A DNA stretch of 64,000 nt, taken from positions 1 through 64,000 of the forward strand of contig JBIKWM010000016.1 in NCBI GenBank assembly GCA_044356305.1. Direction: 5' to 3'. The notes beneath the pieces are model-generated. The model was not told the DNA's origin. It saw only the letters and a list, made by a program, of their open reading frames with translations, and did no database searches. The stretch is from JBIKWM01 sp044356305. Lineage in GTDB: Bacteria; Bacteroidota; Bacteroidia; UBA10329. Shown one piece after another: positions 15,227 through 22,683 of the stretch; position 1 is the first letter of the stretch; every line of letters starts with the position of its first letter. Position numbers and translations under genes: made by a program.

Positions 15227-16339
15227 TCACTTCAACAGTTCCTCGAGGCGTTTTTCGAGGGCGGGGCCGCGCAGGCCCTTGTCGATGATGTTGCCCTGGC
15301 GGTCGAGGAGGTAGGTCATGGGTATGCCCTCGATGCGGTAGCGGGGCACAAAGCTGCTCTGCCAGAAGTTGAGCTCGGAGCCGTGGGGCCATGTGAGGCC
15401 GTCCTTGGCAATGGCGGCCACCCATTTGTCCTTGTCCTTGTCGAGGCTCACCCCGTAGATCTCAAAGCCCTTGTCCTTAAAGCGCTGGTACATGCGCACC
15501 ACGTTGGGGTTCTCTTGCCGGCACGGGCCGCACCAGCTGGCCCAGAAGTCGATGAGGGTGACCTTGCCCTTGAAATCGGCCAGGGAGATGGGTCTGCCAT
15601 CGGGGGTGGTGAGGTCGAGGGCCGGTGCGGGGCTGCCGATGGCGGTGAGCCTGTCGGCCAGCACGCGGGCGTCCTGCTCGGCTATGCGGGCGCTGATCTG
15701 GGCCACATAGTCCTGCCCTGCATGGCCCTTGAGGTTGGCCACCACGGTGCGGTAGAGGTCGATGTTGTGGTCGATGGGGAGGGCCTGCACGGCCGACAGC
15801 TGGGCCAGCGAGGCGGGGTTGGCCTTTATGAAGCCCTCAACGAACCAGCGCTTTGAGCTGTCGATGCGGGCGGCCTCGGCATCGAGGCCCTTGGCTATGG
15901 CATCGATGTCCGGGTCGCCCTGTTTGGCGTAGAACACCTTGCGGAGCGAGTCGAGCCGCTCAAACGCGGTGCGGAAGTGGGTGTCGACCTCTTTGAGCAG
16001 GGTGGATCCGGCCGAACCGCTCACGGTGTAGCTGCGGAAGAAGTCGATGGCGTTCCCATTTACGGTCACCTCCCGGTCCTGTGGGCCCAGGAGGAGGATG
16101 ACGAAGTTGTTGGGTGCTATGCGGATGCGGTAGAAGCCCTCGGCCTTCACCTCGTGGCTGAGCTTGAATGCCCCATCGGAGCCGGCCTTGACCGAATCGA
16201 GCGGCAGCGCCTTGGTGGCGGTGAGCTGCTCGAGCACCACATACGAGCCCGATGCGTTGGCTATGGTGCCCTTGATCTGGGTGCCGCCCACGTTGCAGGC
16301 CATGAGCATGACCGCGGTGAGGAAGAGGGTGTGTTTCAT
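15227..16339 (-). CDS. TlpA-family thiol-disulfide lipoprotein with DUF4369-like N-terminus
   Basis: Envelope thioredoxin-fold protein of 370 residues. The N-terminus MKHTLFLTAVMLMACN carries a lipobox (LMAC), so it is probably a lipoprotein. Residues about 20-110 resemble the DUF4369 beta-domain common in Bacteroidota (IKGTIANASGSYVVLEQL). A helical linker follows, then a TlpA/AhpC-TSA domain from about 235 with the redox motif FWASWCGPCRQENP near 265-275 and the cis-proline region GIPMTYLLD. It likely reduces disulfides outside the cytoplasm, for example in cytochrome c maturation; the substrate is unknown. It is single, with a word-iterating spacer upstream. Confidence 0.88.
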   Translation of the reverse strand: MKHTLFLTAVMLMACNVGGTQIKGTIANASGSYVVLEQLTATKALPLDSVKAGSDGAFKLSHEVKAEGFYRIRIAPNNFVILLLGPQDREVTVNGNAIDFFRSYTVSGSAGSTLLKEVDTHFRTAFERLDSLRKVFYAKQGDPDIDAIAKGLDAEAARIDSSKRWFVEGFIKANPASLAQLSAVQALPIDHNIDLYRTVVANLKGHAGQDYVAQISARIAEQDARVLADRLTAIGSPAPALDLTTPDGRPISLADFKGKVTLIDFWASWCGPCRQENPNVVRMYQRFKDKGFEIYGVSLDKDKDKWVAAIAKDGLTWPHGSELNFWQSSFVPRYRIEGIPMTYLLDRQGNIIDKGLRGPALEKRLEELLK

Positions 16340-16404
16340 GAGGTGAGCTGTTAGCTACTGGCTGTTAGCGGTTAGCAGGAGAGAAAGAGGGAGGGAGAGA
16401 GAGG

Positions 16405-17847
16405 TCAGGAGTCGAGTTTCTGGGTGAGGAGCTGGTTGGTGAGGCGGGGGTCGGCCTTGCCCTTGCTAAGTTTCATCACCTCGCCCATGAAGAGGCCGGT
16501 GAGGCCCTTTTTGCCCGCGCGGTATTCGGCCACCTTGTCGGGCCATTTGGCCAGGGCCTCGTTTACCCATTGCTCCAGCTGTGCCGAGTCACTGTTCTGG
16601 ATCAGGTCGAGGCGGGCGGCAATGGTGGCGGGGTCGTCAGCGGTGGTGCACAGCTCGGGGAAAATGCGCTGCGAGGCGGCCGTGTGGCTCACCTGACCCG
16701 AGTCGATGAGGGCAATGAGGGCAGCCATGCGCTGTGCACTGACGGGGAACCGGTCCATGTGCAGGGCATTGGCATTGATGTAGGAGCGGATGTCGCCCGT
16801 GAGCCAGTTGGCGGCTGCCTTGTAGTTGGCGGTGTGGCGCACCATCTCCTCGTAGTAGAGGGCCACGGCCTTGCTGTCGGTGAGCACGGTGGCATCGTAC
16901 TCGCTCAGGCCCAGCTCGTGCACATAGCGGTGGTGCAGGGCGTTGGGCAGGGGCGGCATGGCGGCCCTTACGCGGGCTATCCACTCCTCGCTCACTATCA
17001 CAGGGGGCAGGTCGGGCTCGGGGAAGTAGCGGTAGTCGTTGGCCATCTCCTTGCTGCGCATCACGAAGGTGGTGCCCGAGTCGGCATCGAAGCTGCGGGT
17101 GTCCTGACTGATGGCGCGGCCGGCCTCCACCTCGGCTATCTGGCGCTCAATCTCGTAGCTGATGGCGCGGTGCACATTGCGGATGGAGTTCATGTTCTTC
17201 ACCTCCACCCTGCGGCCGAACTTGTCGCTGCCCCTGAGGCGCACCGATATGTTGGCATCGCAGCGCAGGCTGCCCTCCTCCATGTTGCCATCGCATATCT
17301 CGAGGTGGCGCACCAGCTTGCGCACCTCGGTGAGGTAGGCATAGGCCTCATCGGCACTGCGCAGGTCGGGGTGGCTCACCATCTCGAGCAGGGGCACCCC
17401 GGCCCGGTTCAGGTCCACAAGGGTGTTGTCGGGGTCCTGGTCGTGTATGCTCTTGCCCGCGTCCTCCTCCATGTGTATGCGGATAAGGCCTATGTCCTTG
17501 CGGGTGCCGTCATCGAGCCTGATGCTGATATGGCCCCCGTTGCAGATGGGGGTGGTGTCCTGCGTTATCTGGTAGCCCTTGGGCAGGTCGGCATAGAAGT
17601 AGTTCTTGCGGGCGAAATGGTTCACACGCCTGATCTCGCAACCGCAGGCCAGCCCGAGGCAGATGGCGTGGTCTATCACCTTGCGGTTGGCGCGTGGCAG
17701 GGTGCCCGGCAGGGCCAGGGTCAGGGAGCTCACGTTGGTATTGGGCATGGCCCCGTACTCGGTGCTGTCGGTGCTGTAGGCCTTTGAGCGGGTGAGGAGC
17801 TGCATGTGCACCTCGAGGCCTATCACCGCTTCGTACTTGTCGTTCAT
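16405..17847 (-). CDS. gatB: Asp-tRNA(Asn)/Glu-tRNA(Gln) amidotransferase subunit B
   Basis: GatB of about 480 residues, the tRNA-binding and kinase subunit of GatCAB, which converts misacylated Glu-tRNA(Gln) or Asp-tRNA(Asn) to the amide form. The start MNDKYEAVIGLEVHMQLLT is the family signature; the ORF reaches four codons further up (MLSV) but ATG 17,847 gives the standard N-terminus. Conserved blocks include YADLPKGYQITQ, EDAGKSIHD, LVDLNRAGVPLLE and MEEGSLRCDANIS. The C-terminal YqeY-like helical domain ends in NQLLTQKL. gatA and gatC are not nearby, which is normal in this phylum. Certain. Confidence 0.96.
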   Translation of the reverse strand: MNDKYEAVIGLEVHMQLLTRSKAYSTDSTEYGAMPNTNVSSLTLALPGTLPRANRKVIDHAICLGLACGCEIRRVNHFARKNYFYADLPKGYQITQDTTPICNGGHISIRLDDGTRKDIGLIRIHMEEDAGKSIHDQDPDNTLVDLNRAGVPLLEMVSHPDLRSADEAYAYLTEVRKLVRHLEICDGNMEEGSLRCDANISVRLRGSDKFGRRVEVKNMNSIRNVHRAISYEIERQIAEVEAGRAISQDTRSFDADSGTTFVMRSKEMANDYRYFPEPDLPPVIVSEEWIARVRAAMPPLPNALHHRYVHELGLSEYDATVLTDSKAVALYYEEMVRHTANYKAAANWLTGDIRSYINANALHMDRFPVSAQRMAALIALIDSGQVSHTAASQRIFPELCTTADDPATIAARLDLIQNSDSAQLEQWVNEALAKWPDKVAEYRAGKKGLTGLFMGEVMKLSKGKADPRLTNQLLTQKLDS

Positions 17848-17926
17848 CACTGAGAGCATCTCCTTTTCAGAGAAGGTGCAAAGGTGGGGGGAAATGAGGT
17901 TCTGATACCTGAGGATGGTAGATGGT

Positions 17927-18274
17927 TCATTCCGGGATCAACATGCTGTCGGGGTCCATGGCCGTTGGGAAGAAGTCAACAACAGCCACCTGCCCATCGG
18001 CTTCGTTCACATGGTAGATGATCTTGAGCTGAAATATGCGCGTCTGATTGAAGATCACAGACCTGAGAGGCTTACCATTGAAGGGAACGATCGGCTCCGA
18101 GCGGCCGCGATCAGGGAATGTTGCGAGCGAGAGCACCATTTCCCCTATGAGTCTATCAATCTCCACAACCCTCTCAAAACTGAAGTTTCTTGCCAGATAG
18201 GGCAGGATCACCTCGGTATATCGTGTATCAGCCGTGGGGGCTATCAGTACCGTGTACCGTTTGCTCTGAGCCAT
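17927..18274 (-). CDS. ParE/RelE-family toxin
   Basis: A 115-residue protein with the RelE/ParE fold pattern: KRYTVLIAPTADTRYTEVIL at the start, helices with YLARNFSFERVVEIDRLI, then a beta sheet including PLRSVIFNQTRIFQLKIIYHV. The late basic strand and IYHV(N) are typical of this superfamily. It overlaps the preceding small gene by 31 bp, as toxin genes often do with their antitoxin. Whether it is a ribosome-dependent mRNA nuclease or gyrase inhibitor cannot be told. The GC content matches the genome. Confidence 0.75.
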   Translation of the reverse strand: MAQSKRYTVLIAPTADTRYTEVILPYLARNFSFERVVEIDRLIGEMVLSLATFPDRGRSEPIVPFNGKPLRSVIFNQTRIFQLKIIYHVNEADGQVAVVDFFPTAMDPDSMLIPE

Positions 18275-18468
18275 GCCTCAGCCTTTGCCCGATGTTCGCT
18301 GATATCGATCCCCTCGCCACGCTCCACCTCAGCCATGGCCCTATCAATGCGGGCCTTGGTTTCAACAGATGCGAGCAGGCGGTCCACCTCATCGAGCAGA
18401 TGTGCATCGTCAATCAACATGATCCTATCGGCCAATTGTTGCCTCCGCTGCGGTGTGGCGTTGTTCAT
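18244..18468 (-). CDS. Small antitoxin-like protein upstream of ParE/RelE toxin
   Basis: A helical, charged protein of 74 residues (MNNATPQRRQQLADRIMLID ..., then HLLDEVDRLLASVETK and a C-terminal tail SEHRAKAEAWLRANG). It resembles the addiction-module components found before RelE/ParE toxins. ATG at 18,468 is preferred to a start six codons upstream. A perfect -7 box lies 16 bp before it. The C-terminal coding part overlaps the toxin start, so the two are translated together. Confidence 0.7.
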   Translation of the reverse strand: MNNATPQRRQQLADRIMLIDDAHLLDEVDRLLASVETKARIDRAMAEVERGEGIDISEHRAKAEAWLRANGTRY

Positions 18469-18483
18469 GGTGCAATTTCCAGC

Positions 18484-18491
18484 CAAAGTTA
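18484..18491 (-). promoter_or_regulatory. -7 box of the ParE-type toxin-antitoxin operon
   Basis: TAACTTTG on the minus strand is an exact match to TAnnTTTG, 15 bp before the antitoxin ATG. Confidence 0.55.
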
Positions 18492-18568
18492 ATCGATTGC
18501 CCTTGCAGGCCCGGCATACGTTGGGGTAACGTCCTCACTCCCAGCAAAGGCGGCCTTGACCGGCCCGC

Positions 18569-19525
18569 TCACTCCTCCACAAAAACACCCATACGGCTGT
18601 ACCTGTCTATGCGCCTGTTGATGCGCTCATCGGCATCCATGTTGCACAGGCGGGTGAGGTGCTTCTTCACCTCCTTGCGCACGTTTGCAAATCCGGCCTC
18701 GTGATCGAGGTGAATACCTCCGACCGGTTCGGGAATGATCCCGTCAATCAGATTCTGCTCCAGCATATCGTGGGCGGTGAGTTTGAGGGCCTCGGCTGCC
18801 TTGGCCTTGAAATCCCAACTGCGCCATAGGATGCTTGAACAACTCTCGGGCGATATGACGCTGTACCAGGTGTTCTCGAGCATGAACACCTTATCGCCAA
18901 TGCCTATGCCGAGTGCCCCGCCCGAGGCCCCTTCACCGATGATGATGCAGATGACCGGCACCTTGAGGCTGACCATCTCTATCAGGTTGCGGGCTATGGC
19001 CTCGCCCTGCCCCCGTTCTTCGGCCTCGAGGCCCGGGTGTGCTCCCGGGGTATCAATCAGGGTGATGATGGGGCGGTTGAACTTTTCGGCCAATTTCATC
19101 AGACGCAGCGCCTTGCGGTAACCCTCGGGGTTTGCCATCCCGAAGCTGCGGTACACGCGCATCTTGGCATTGATGCCCTTCTGCGTGCCGATGAACATGA
19201 CCGGCTTGCCATCAAAATTGCCGAAACCGCCCACCATGGCCTTATCGTCCTTCACGTTGCGGTCGCCATGCAGTTCCATGAAAGTGCCATCGCTCAGGGC
19301 GTTGATATGGGCCAGCACATAAGGCCTGTCGGGGTGACGGCTCACCTGCACCCTCTGCCATGGCGTAAGGTTGGCGTAGATCTCCTTTCTGCGCACCTCC
19401 ATCCTTTCCTGCAGCTCGGCCATGGCCTTGGTCATGTCCACTTTGCCCTTCTCATGCGTGGCGCGGGCCTTTTCGAGCTGGTCGTTCAGTTCCTTCAGGT
19501 CGCTCTCAAAATCGAGGAATGTCAT
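18569..19525 (-). CDS. accA: Acetyl-CoA carboxylase carboxyltransferase subunit alpha
   Basis: The alpha subunit (318 residues) of the carboxyltransferase that makes malonyl-CoA, the committed step of fatty-acid synthesis. It begins FLDFESDLKELNDQLEKAR, has the coiled N-terminal region, then TPWQRVQVSRHPDRPYVLAH, GFGNFDGKPVMFIGTQKG, TLIDTPGAHPGLEAEERGQG and IIGEGASGGALGIGIGD, all diagnostic of AccA. Length is standard. accD, accB and accC are not in this window, so the subunits are dispersed. A TACTTTCG -7 box lies 23 bp upstream. Certain. Confidence 0.97.
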   Translation of the reverse strand: MTFLDFESDLKELNDQLEKARATHEKGKVDMTKAMAELQERMEVRRKEIYANLTPWQRVQVSRHPDRPYVLAHINALSDGTFMELHGDRNVKDDKAMVGGFGNFDGKPVMFIGTQKGINAKMRVYRSFGMANPEGYRKALRLMKLAEKFNRPIITLIDTPGAHPGLEAEERGQGEAIARNLIEMVSLKVPVICIIIGEGASGGALGIGIGDKVFMLENTWYSVISPESCSSILWRSWDFKAKAAEALKLTAHDMLEQNLIDGIIPEPVGGIHLDHEAGFANVRKEVKKHLTRLCNMDADERINRRIDRYSRMGVFVEE

Positions 19526-19548
19526 GGGCCACGATATTTAGGGGGATG

Positions 19549-19556
19549 CGAAAGTA
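19549..19556 (-). promoter_or_regulatory. -7 box of accA
   Basis: TACTTTCG on the minus strand fits TAnnTTTG with one change and lies 23 bp before the ATG. Confidence 0.45.
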
Positions 19557-19668
19557 GGATGGGCTGACACGAAGTACGAATTCCATCCGTGAATTCCGAA
19601 TGAGCAGTATCATGCAGATCACGGGTGCCGAGGAACAAACCGGAAAGAGCCTGGGCTGCCCTGAGCGC

Positions 19669-20295
19669 TCAATCGCCCAATATCCTCAATCGCCCCGACC
19701 GCGACATAAGTCCCGGATTGATGCCCGGTATCCCTTCGGGAATGGCAAAACCGATATCGCGGTAATAATCGACCCAGACAGGGAAGTATTGTCCGGTGGC
19801 TGGGTCTTTGAAAGTCATGGGGGCCGATGGGAAAACCTCGATGCCACCATTGGCCTCGCGGTAGGCCACCTGTATGAGTTCGCTGCAATACCAACGGCCG
19901 TTATCGGGCATAAAGGGGTCATCGTATGGTTCGCCCACACGGGCCTTTGCGAAGGCTGCGGCCGCCTGTGCCAGAGTGCTGTCAGTCATTCGGCCCACGG
20001 CATACACCGGTACACCCTTCTTCTGGGTGGCACGCGCCATGAAAGTGCCTACGCCATTCATCTGCACCCGCTGGCCGATAGCCTCTACCACTGCCAGGGT
20101 ATCGGCACTCTGCACCACCAGGGCACAATGGGCGAAATCGCGGCCTCCATGGCCCTCGGTCACCTTGCGGATGGCCTCGCAAAGGGGGCCACAGTCGATG
20201 TCCTCAAACAAGATGTCGCCCTGGCGCAGGGCAGGCTGAGGCACGCCATGCAGCGGCAGCATAACAAGCAGCAGCAGAAATGTACGAGGGCTCAT
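19669..20295 (-). CDS. YiiX/YebB-like permuted NlpC/P60 peptidase
   Basis: Secreted papain-like (circularly permuted NlpC/P60) hydrolase of 208 residues. A signal peptide (FLLLLVMLPLHGVPQPA) precedes the motif RQGDILFEDIDCGPL. The likely catalytic pair is histidine 56 in GRDFAHCALVV and cysteine 137 in GRWYCSELIQVAY; in permuted members the histidine precedes the cysteine as here. Members act on cell-wall peptides or lipids, the exact substrate usually being unknown. It ends a three-gene unit: its ATG overlaps by 4 bp the stop of the upstream membrane-protein gene. Confidence 0.82.
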   Translation of the reverse strand: MSPRTFLLLLVMLPLHGVPQPALRQGDILFEDIDCGPLCEAIRKVTEGHGGRDFAHCALVVQSADTLAVVEAIGQRVQMNGVGTFMARATQKKGVPVYAVGRMTDSTLAQAAAAFAKARVGEPYDDPFMPDNGRWYCSELIQVAYREANGGIEVFPSAPMTFKDPATGQYFPVWVDYYRDIGFAIPEGIPGINPGLMSRSGRLRILGD

Positions 20296-20777
20296 TTGCG
20301 CATCATGAGCGCGCTGCCCACACTGCTCAGGAATGCCGTGATGGCGCAGCCCAACAGCACAAACGTGCTATGAAACACGGGCGAGTAGATGAACTGGGCC
20401 GAAGTGATCCTGCGGGTGCGCTCATCGGCTGTAATGCCGCTGGCGTCAAGCGCCTGTGTCAGTTCCAACATCCGGCTCTCAATATGGCCCTGGGCCATGA
20501 AGCGGATGATGAGGTAGGTGGCCAGACCGAGGAGAACCGCTGCGGGTGCCCCGGCTTTCATCCCATTGCGGATATTGGCCACAAAATCGGGTCTGATAAG
20601 GCCCTGACGCACGCATATCCATTGATGCAAGGGCACCAGCACCAGCACCGCGGCCATGTTGGTCAGCATGGTGTATTTGACCACCGCTGTGAGGTTGCTG
20701 CCATTGAGCACAAAAAGCACATCAATCACCGAAGCAATGGCCACGGCTCCCACAAGGGTCCAGAGCTGGCGGGTCAT
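20292..20777 (-). CDS. Four-helix membrane protein (DUF4199-like)
   Basis: Integral membrane protein of 161 residues from ATG 20,777. Hydrophobic helices are visible at the N-terminus (TLVGAVAIASVIDVLFVL), twice in the middle (MLTNMAAVLVLVPL, AAVLLGLATYLIIRFMA) and near the C-terminus (STFVLLGCAITAFLSSVGSAL), with an extracytoplasmic loop of about 45 residues. The layout resembles DUF4199 proteins of Bacteroidota, but no motif confirms it. The start lies one base after the stop of the upstream membrane gene and the end overlaps the YiiX-like gene, so the three are one operon. Confidence 0.55.
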   Translation of the reverse strand: MTRQLWTLVGAVAIASVIDVLFVLNGSNLTAVVKYTMLTNMAAVLVLVPLHQWICVRQGLIRPDFVANIRNGMKAGAPAAVLLGLATYLIIRFMAQGHIESRMLELTQALDASGITADERTRRITSAQFIYSPVFHSTFVLLGCAITAFLSSVGSALMMRK

Positions 20778-20778
20778 G

Positions 20779-21285
20779 TCAGGCGCGGGCCAGCTGCGGC
20801 ACTCTGCGCTCGGCCAATTGCCAAGCACCGAAAAGGGCGAGGCTGAAGAACAGGTCGCCCAGCAAGGAGTTGCGGTAAAACGGCACCCCGGCAGTGTAGG
20901 CCTGCATCAGCCCAGAGAGGTCCTTCGTGTACTGTGGTATATCGAGCCACGAGGCGGCATTGGTCAACAGGAAGAACAGCACACTTGCCACCACTGCACC
21001 GCCCAGCGCCTTGACCACGCCCGAATCGGGGCCCACGAGCCGACCGATACCCACCGTGGCCGCCAGACCGAGATACACGGCCCACATGCTGGGGTGGAAT
21101 CCGATGAAAAGGTCGCTGACCAGCATGATGCCGAACGGAACGGCCACGGCCATCCAACGCTGTGCGAACATGGCCCCACCGAAAAGTGCGATGGCCGCCA
21201 CAGGCGACACATTGGGGGGCAAAACACCGGCAACGCGCAAAGCGGCCACAACCAGCAACAGGGCTACAAGGGTCAGGTCTCTCAT
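20779..21285 (-). CDS. DUF6580-like membrane protein
   Basis: Membrane protein of 168 residues with about five helices. The N-terminal part LTLVALLLVVAALRVAG, then NVSPVAAIALFGGAMFAQRW and PFGIMLVSDLFIGFHPSM matches the pattern N(F/V)(S/T)PVxAxALFGGA ... SD recalled for DUF6580 proteins, which look like substrate-binding (S) components of ECF-type transporters. The substrate is unknown and no ATPase partner is nearby. The start ATG at 21,285 is used instead of a start two codons upstream. First gene of a three-gene operon, with a perfect -7 box 20 bp upstream. Confidence 0.7.
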   Translation of the reverse strand: MRDLTLVALLLVVAALRVAGVLPPNVSPVAAIALFGGAMFAQRWMAVAVPFGIMLVSDLFIGFHPSMWAVYLGLAATVGIGRLVGPDSGVVKALGGAVVASVLFFLLTNAASWLDIPQYTKDLSGLMQAYTAGVPFYRNSLLGDLFFSLALFGAWQLAERRVPQLARA

Positions 21286-21305
21286 GGTCAATTTTTGGAG
21301 CTGCG

Positions 21306-21313
21306 CAAATATA
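21306..21313 (-). promoter_or_regulatory. -7 box of the three-gene membrane/YiiX operon
   Basis: TATATTTG on the minus strand, an exact TAnnTTTG match, 20 bp before the ATG at 21,285. It also lies between that gene and the end of nudL. Confidence 0.6.
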
Positions 21314-21322
21314 GACCCCGAT

Positions 21323-21964
21323 TCAGGGGTTGTTCAGCCCGGCATCGCGCAGCACATCGAGCAGCTCGCTCAGCATCATGGCTGTGGCGCCCCATACCAC
21401 GTGTCCCTTTACATCAAAGTACGGGGCCTTGAGGCGGTACCCGTTGCGGAGCGGTATCTCCGTCTCGGCCACTATGTCGGGGCGCAGGAAATGAGCGAGC
21501 GGCACCTCGAGCATTTCCTTCACCTCACGCACATCAGGTGTAAGAGCGGGCCGCTCTGACATCAACCCCACAAACGGATGTACCATGAAATTGCTGGCGG
21601 GTATGTACAGTTCTGTGAGGCGTCCGATCACTTCCACCCCATCCGGATGGATTCCAACCTCCTCGTGCGCCTCGCGCAGGGCGGTGGCCTCCAGATCCGG
21701 ATCGATATCCTCCACGCGGCCGCCCGGAAAACTCACCTGCCCGCTGTGCGCGCCATCGTAGTCGGGCCGCTTGATGAGCACCGTGGAAGGAACATCCCCG
21801 AAGGGATAAATGGCTATGAGCACCGCGCTCTGCCGCACATCAGCGCGCTGATGACCGAATAACTTGGGGTCGAGCCTGAAGCTGCTGGCCATGCGGAACT
21901 GTGCCTCAGGGCCAGGCAAAGGGAGGCCGAGACGGTGCCTCAACCGTGTGGCAAAAGCCTGCAT
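21323..21964 (-). CDS. nudL: Nudix hydrolase, coenzyme A pyrophosphatase type
   Basis: Nudix enzyme of 213 residues. The Nudix box GX5EX7REUXEEXGU is complete: GGRVEDIDPDLEATALREAH followed by EEVGI. Ahead of it is FPGGR preceded by HSGQVS, the UPF0035/CoA-pyrophosphatase pattern, so it probably splits CoA or related nucleotide diphosphates into phosphopantetheine and 3',5'-ADP. The start is taken as ATG 21,964; the frame is open to 22,012 but only with TTG. A perfect TACCTTTG box ends 5 bp upstream, so the transcript is nearly leaderless. It is divergent from the transglutaminase-like gene. Confidence 0.88.
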   Translation of the reverse strand: MQAFATRLRHRLGLPLPGPEAQFRMASSFRLDPKLFGHQRADVRQSAVLIAIYPFGDVPSTVLIKRPDYDGAHSGQVSFPGGRVEDIDPDLEATALREAHEEVGIHPDGVEVIGRLTELYIPASNFMVHPFVGLMSERPALTPDVREVKEMLEVPLAHFLRPDIVAETEIPLRNGYRLKAPYFDVKGHVVWGATAMMLSELLDVLRDAGLNNP

Positions 21965-21969
21965 GGCGG

Positions 21970-22001
21970 CAAAGGTAGGTGGCCGGTAAAGGGTAATTTC
22001 G
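21970..22001. promoter_or_regulatory. Back-to-back promoters of nudL and the transglutaminase-like gene
   Basis: The 47-bp gap between the two start codons holds TACCTTTG on the minus strand (21,970-21,977) and TAATTTCG on the plus strand (21,994-22,001). Each -7 box lies upstream of its own start, so each promoter's -33 region must reach over the other promoter and perhaps into the other gene. Mutual exclusion of the polymerases is likely. Confidence 0.5.
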
Positions 22002-22011
22002 CAGCCCGACA

Positions 22012-22671
22012 ATGGACAGACCCACCCAGGCCCATCTGGCCCCGACTTTCTACATTGACAGTGATCATGAGGACGTGATCCGCTTCGCAGCGAACGCCAT
22101 TGGCGATGCCACTGCCGAAAGCGAAAAAGCGGCCCGCCTATATCTGGCTGTGCGCGATGGACTCTGGTACGACCCGTACGATATTAAGCTGCGCCCTATT
22201 GAGATGAAAGCCAGCGCTGTGCTGGCTCGCGGACGCGGTTATTGCGGAGAGAAGGCCACCGTGCTGGCGGCAGCGGCACGTGCGGTGGGCATCCCTGCCC
22301 GATTGGAGTTTGCTGACGTACGGAATCACATTTCGAGCCCTCGGCTGGTGGAACACCTGCGCAGCGATGTGTTCGCTTTCCACGGCCTCACGCAGCTGTA
22401 CATTGATGGCCGATGGCTAAAGGCCACCCCGGCCTTCAATAAGGAGCTGTGCGCCAAGTTCAACGTGGCCCCGCTCGAATTCGATGGCACGCAGGACAGT
22501 GTTTTCCAAGAGTTTGACGGTGGCTCCAAGTTCATGGAATACCTCTACGGCCATGGAACCTTTGACGACCTGCCGCGCGAGTATTTCATCGGGGTGATGA
22601 TCAGACAATACCCGCACCTTTTCCCGCCTGAGGTGGTGCGTACGCTTCTGTGGGACTACATGCGGCCCTGA
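22012..22671 (+). CDS. Transglutaminase-like cysteine protein
   Basis: Cytoplasmic protein of 219 residues with the papain-like transglutaminase core. The nucleophile is cysteine 78 in GRGYCGEKATVLAAAARAVGI and the histidine is H124 in FAFHGLTQLYIDGRW. The usual aspartate of the triad would lie shortly after WLKATP, but the sequence reads TPAFN, so the third residue is unclear. No signal peptide is seen. Family members act as peptidases or amidases in many pathways and the target here is unknown. Divergent from nudL, with which it shares a 47-bp promoter region. Confidence 0.85.
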   Translation: MDRPTQAHLAPTFYIDSDHEDVIRFAANAIGDATAESEKAARLYLAVRDGLWYDPYDIKLRPIEMKASAVLARGRGYCGEKATVLAAAARAVGIPARLEFADVRNHISSPRLVEHLRSDVFAFHGLTQLYIDGRWLKATPAFNKELCAKFNVAPLEFDGTQDSVFQEFDGGSKFMEYLYGHGTFDDLPREYFIGVMIRQYPHLFPPEVVRTLLWDYMRP

Positions 22672-22683
22672 CAGACCTCCACC

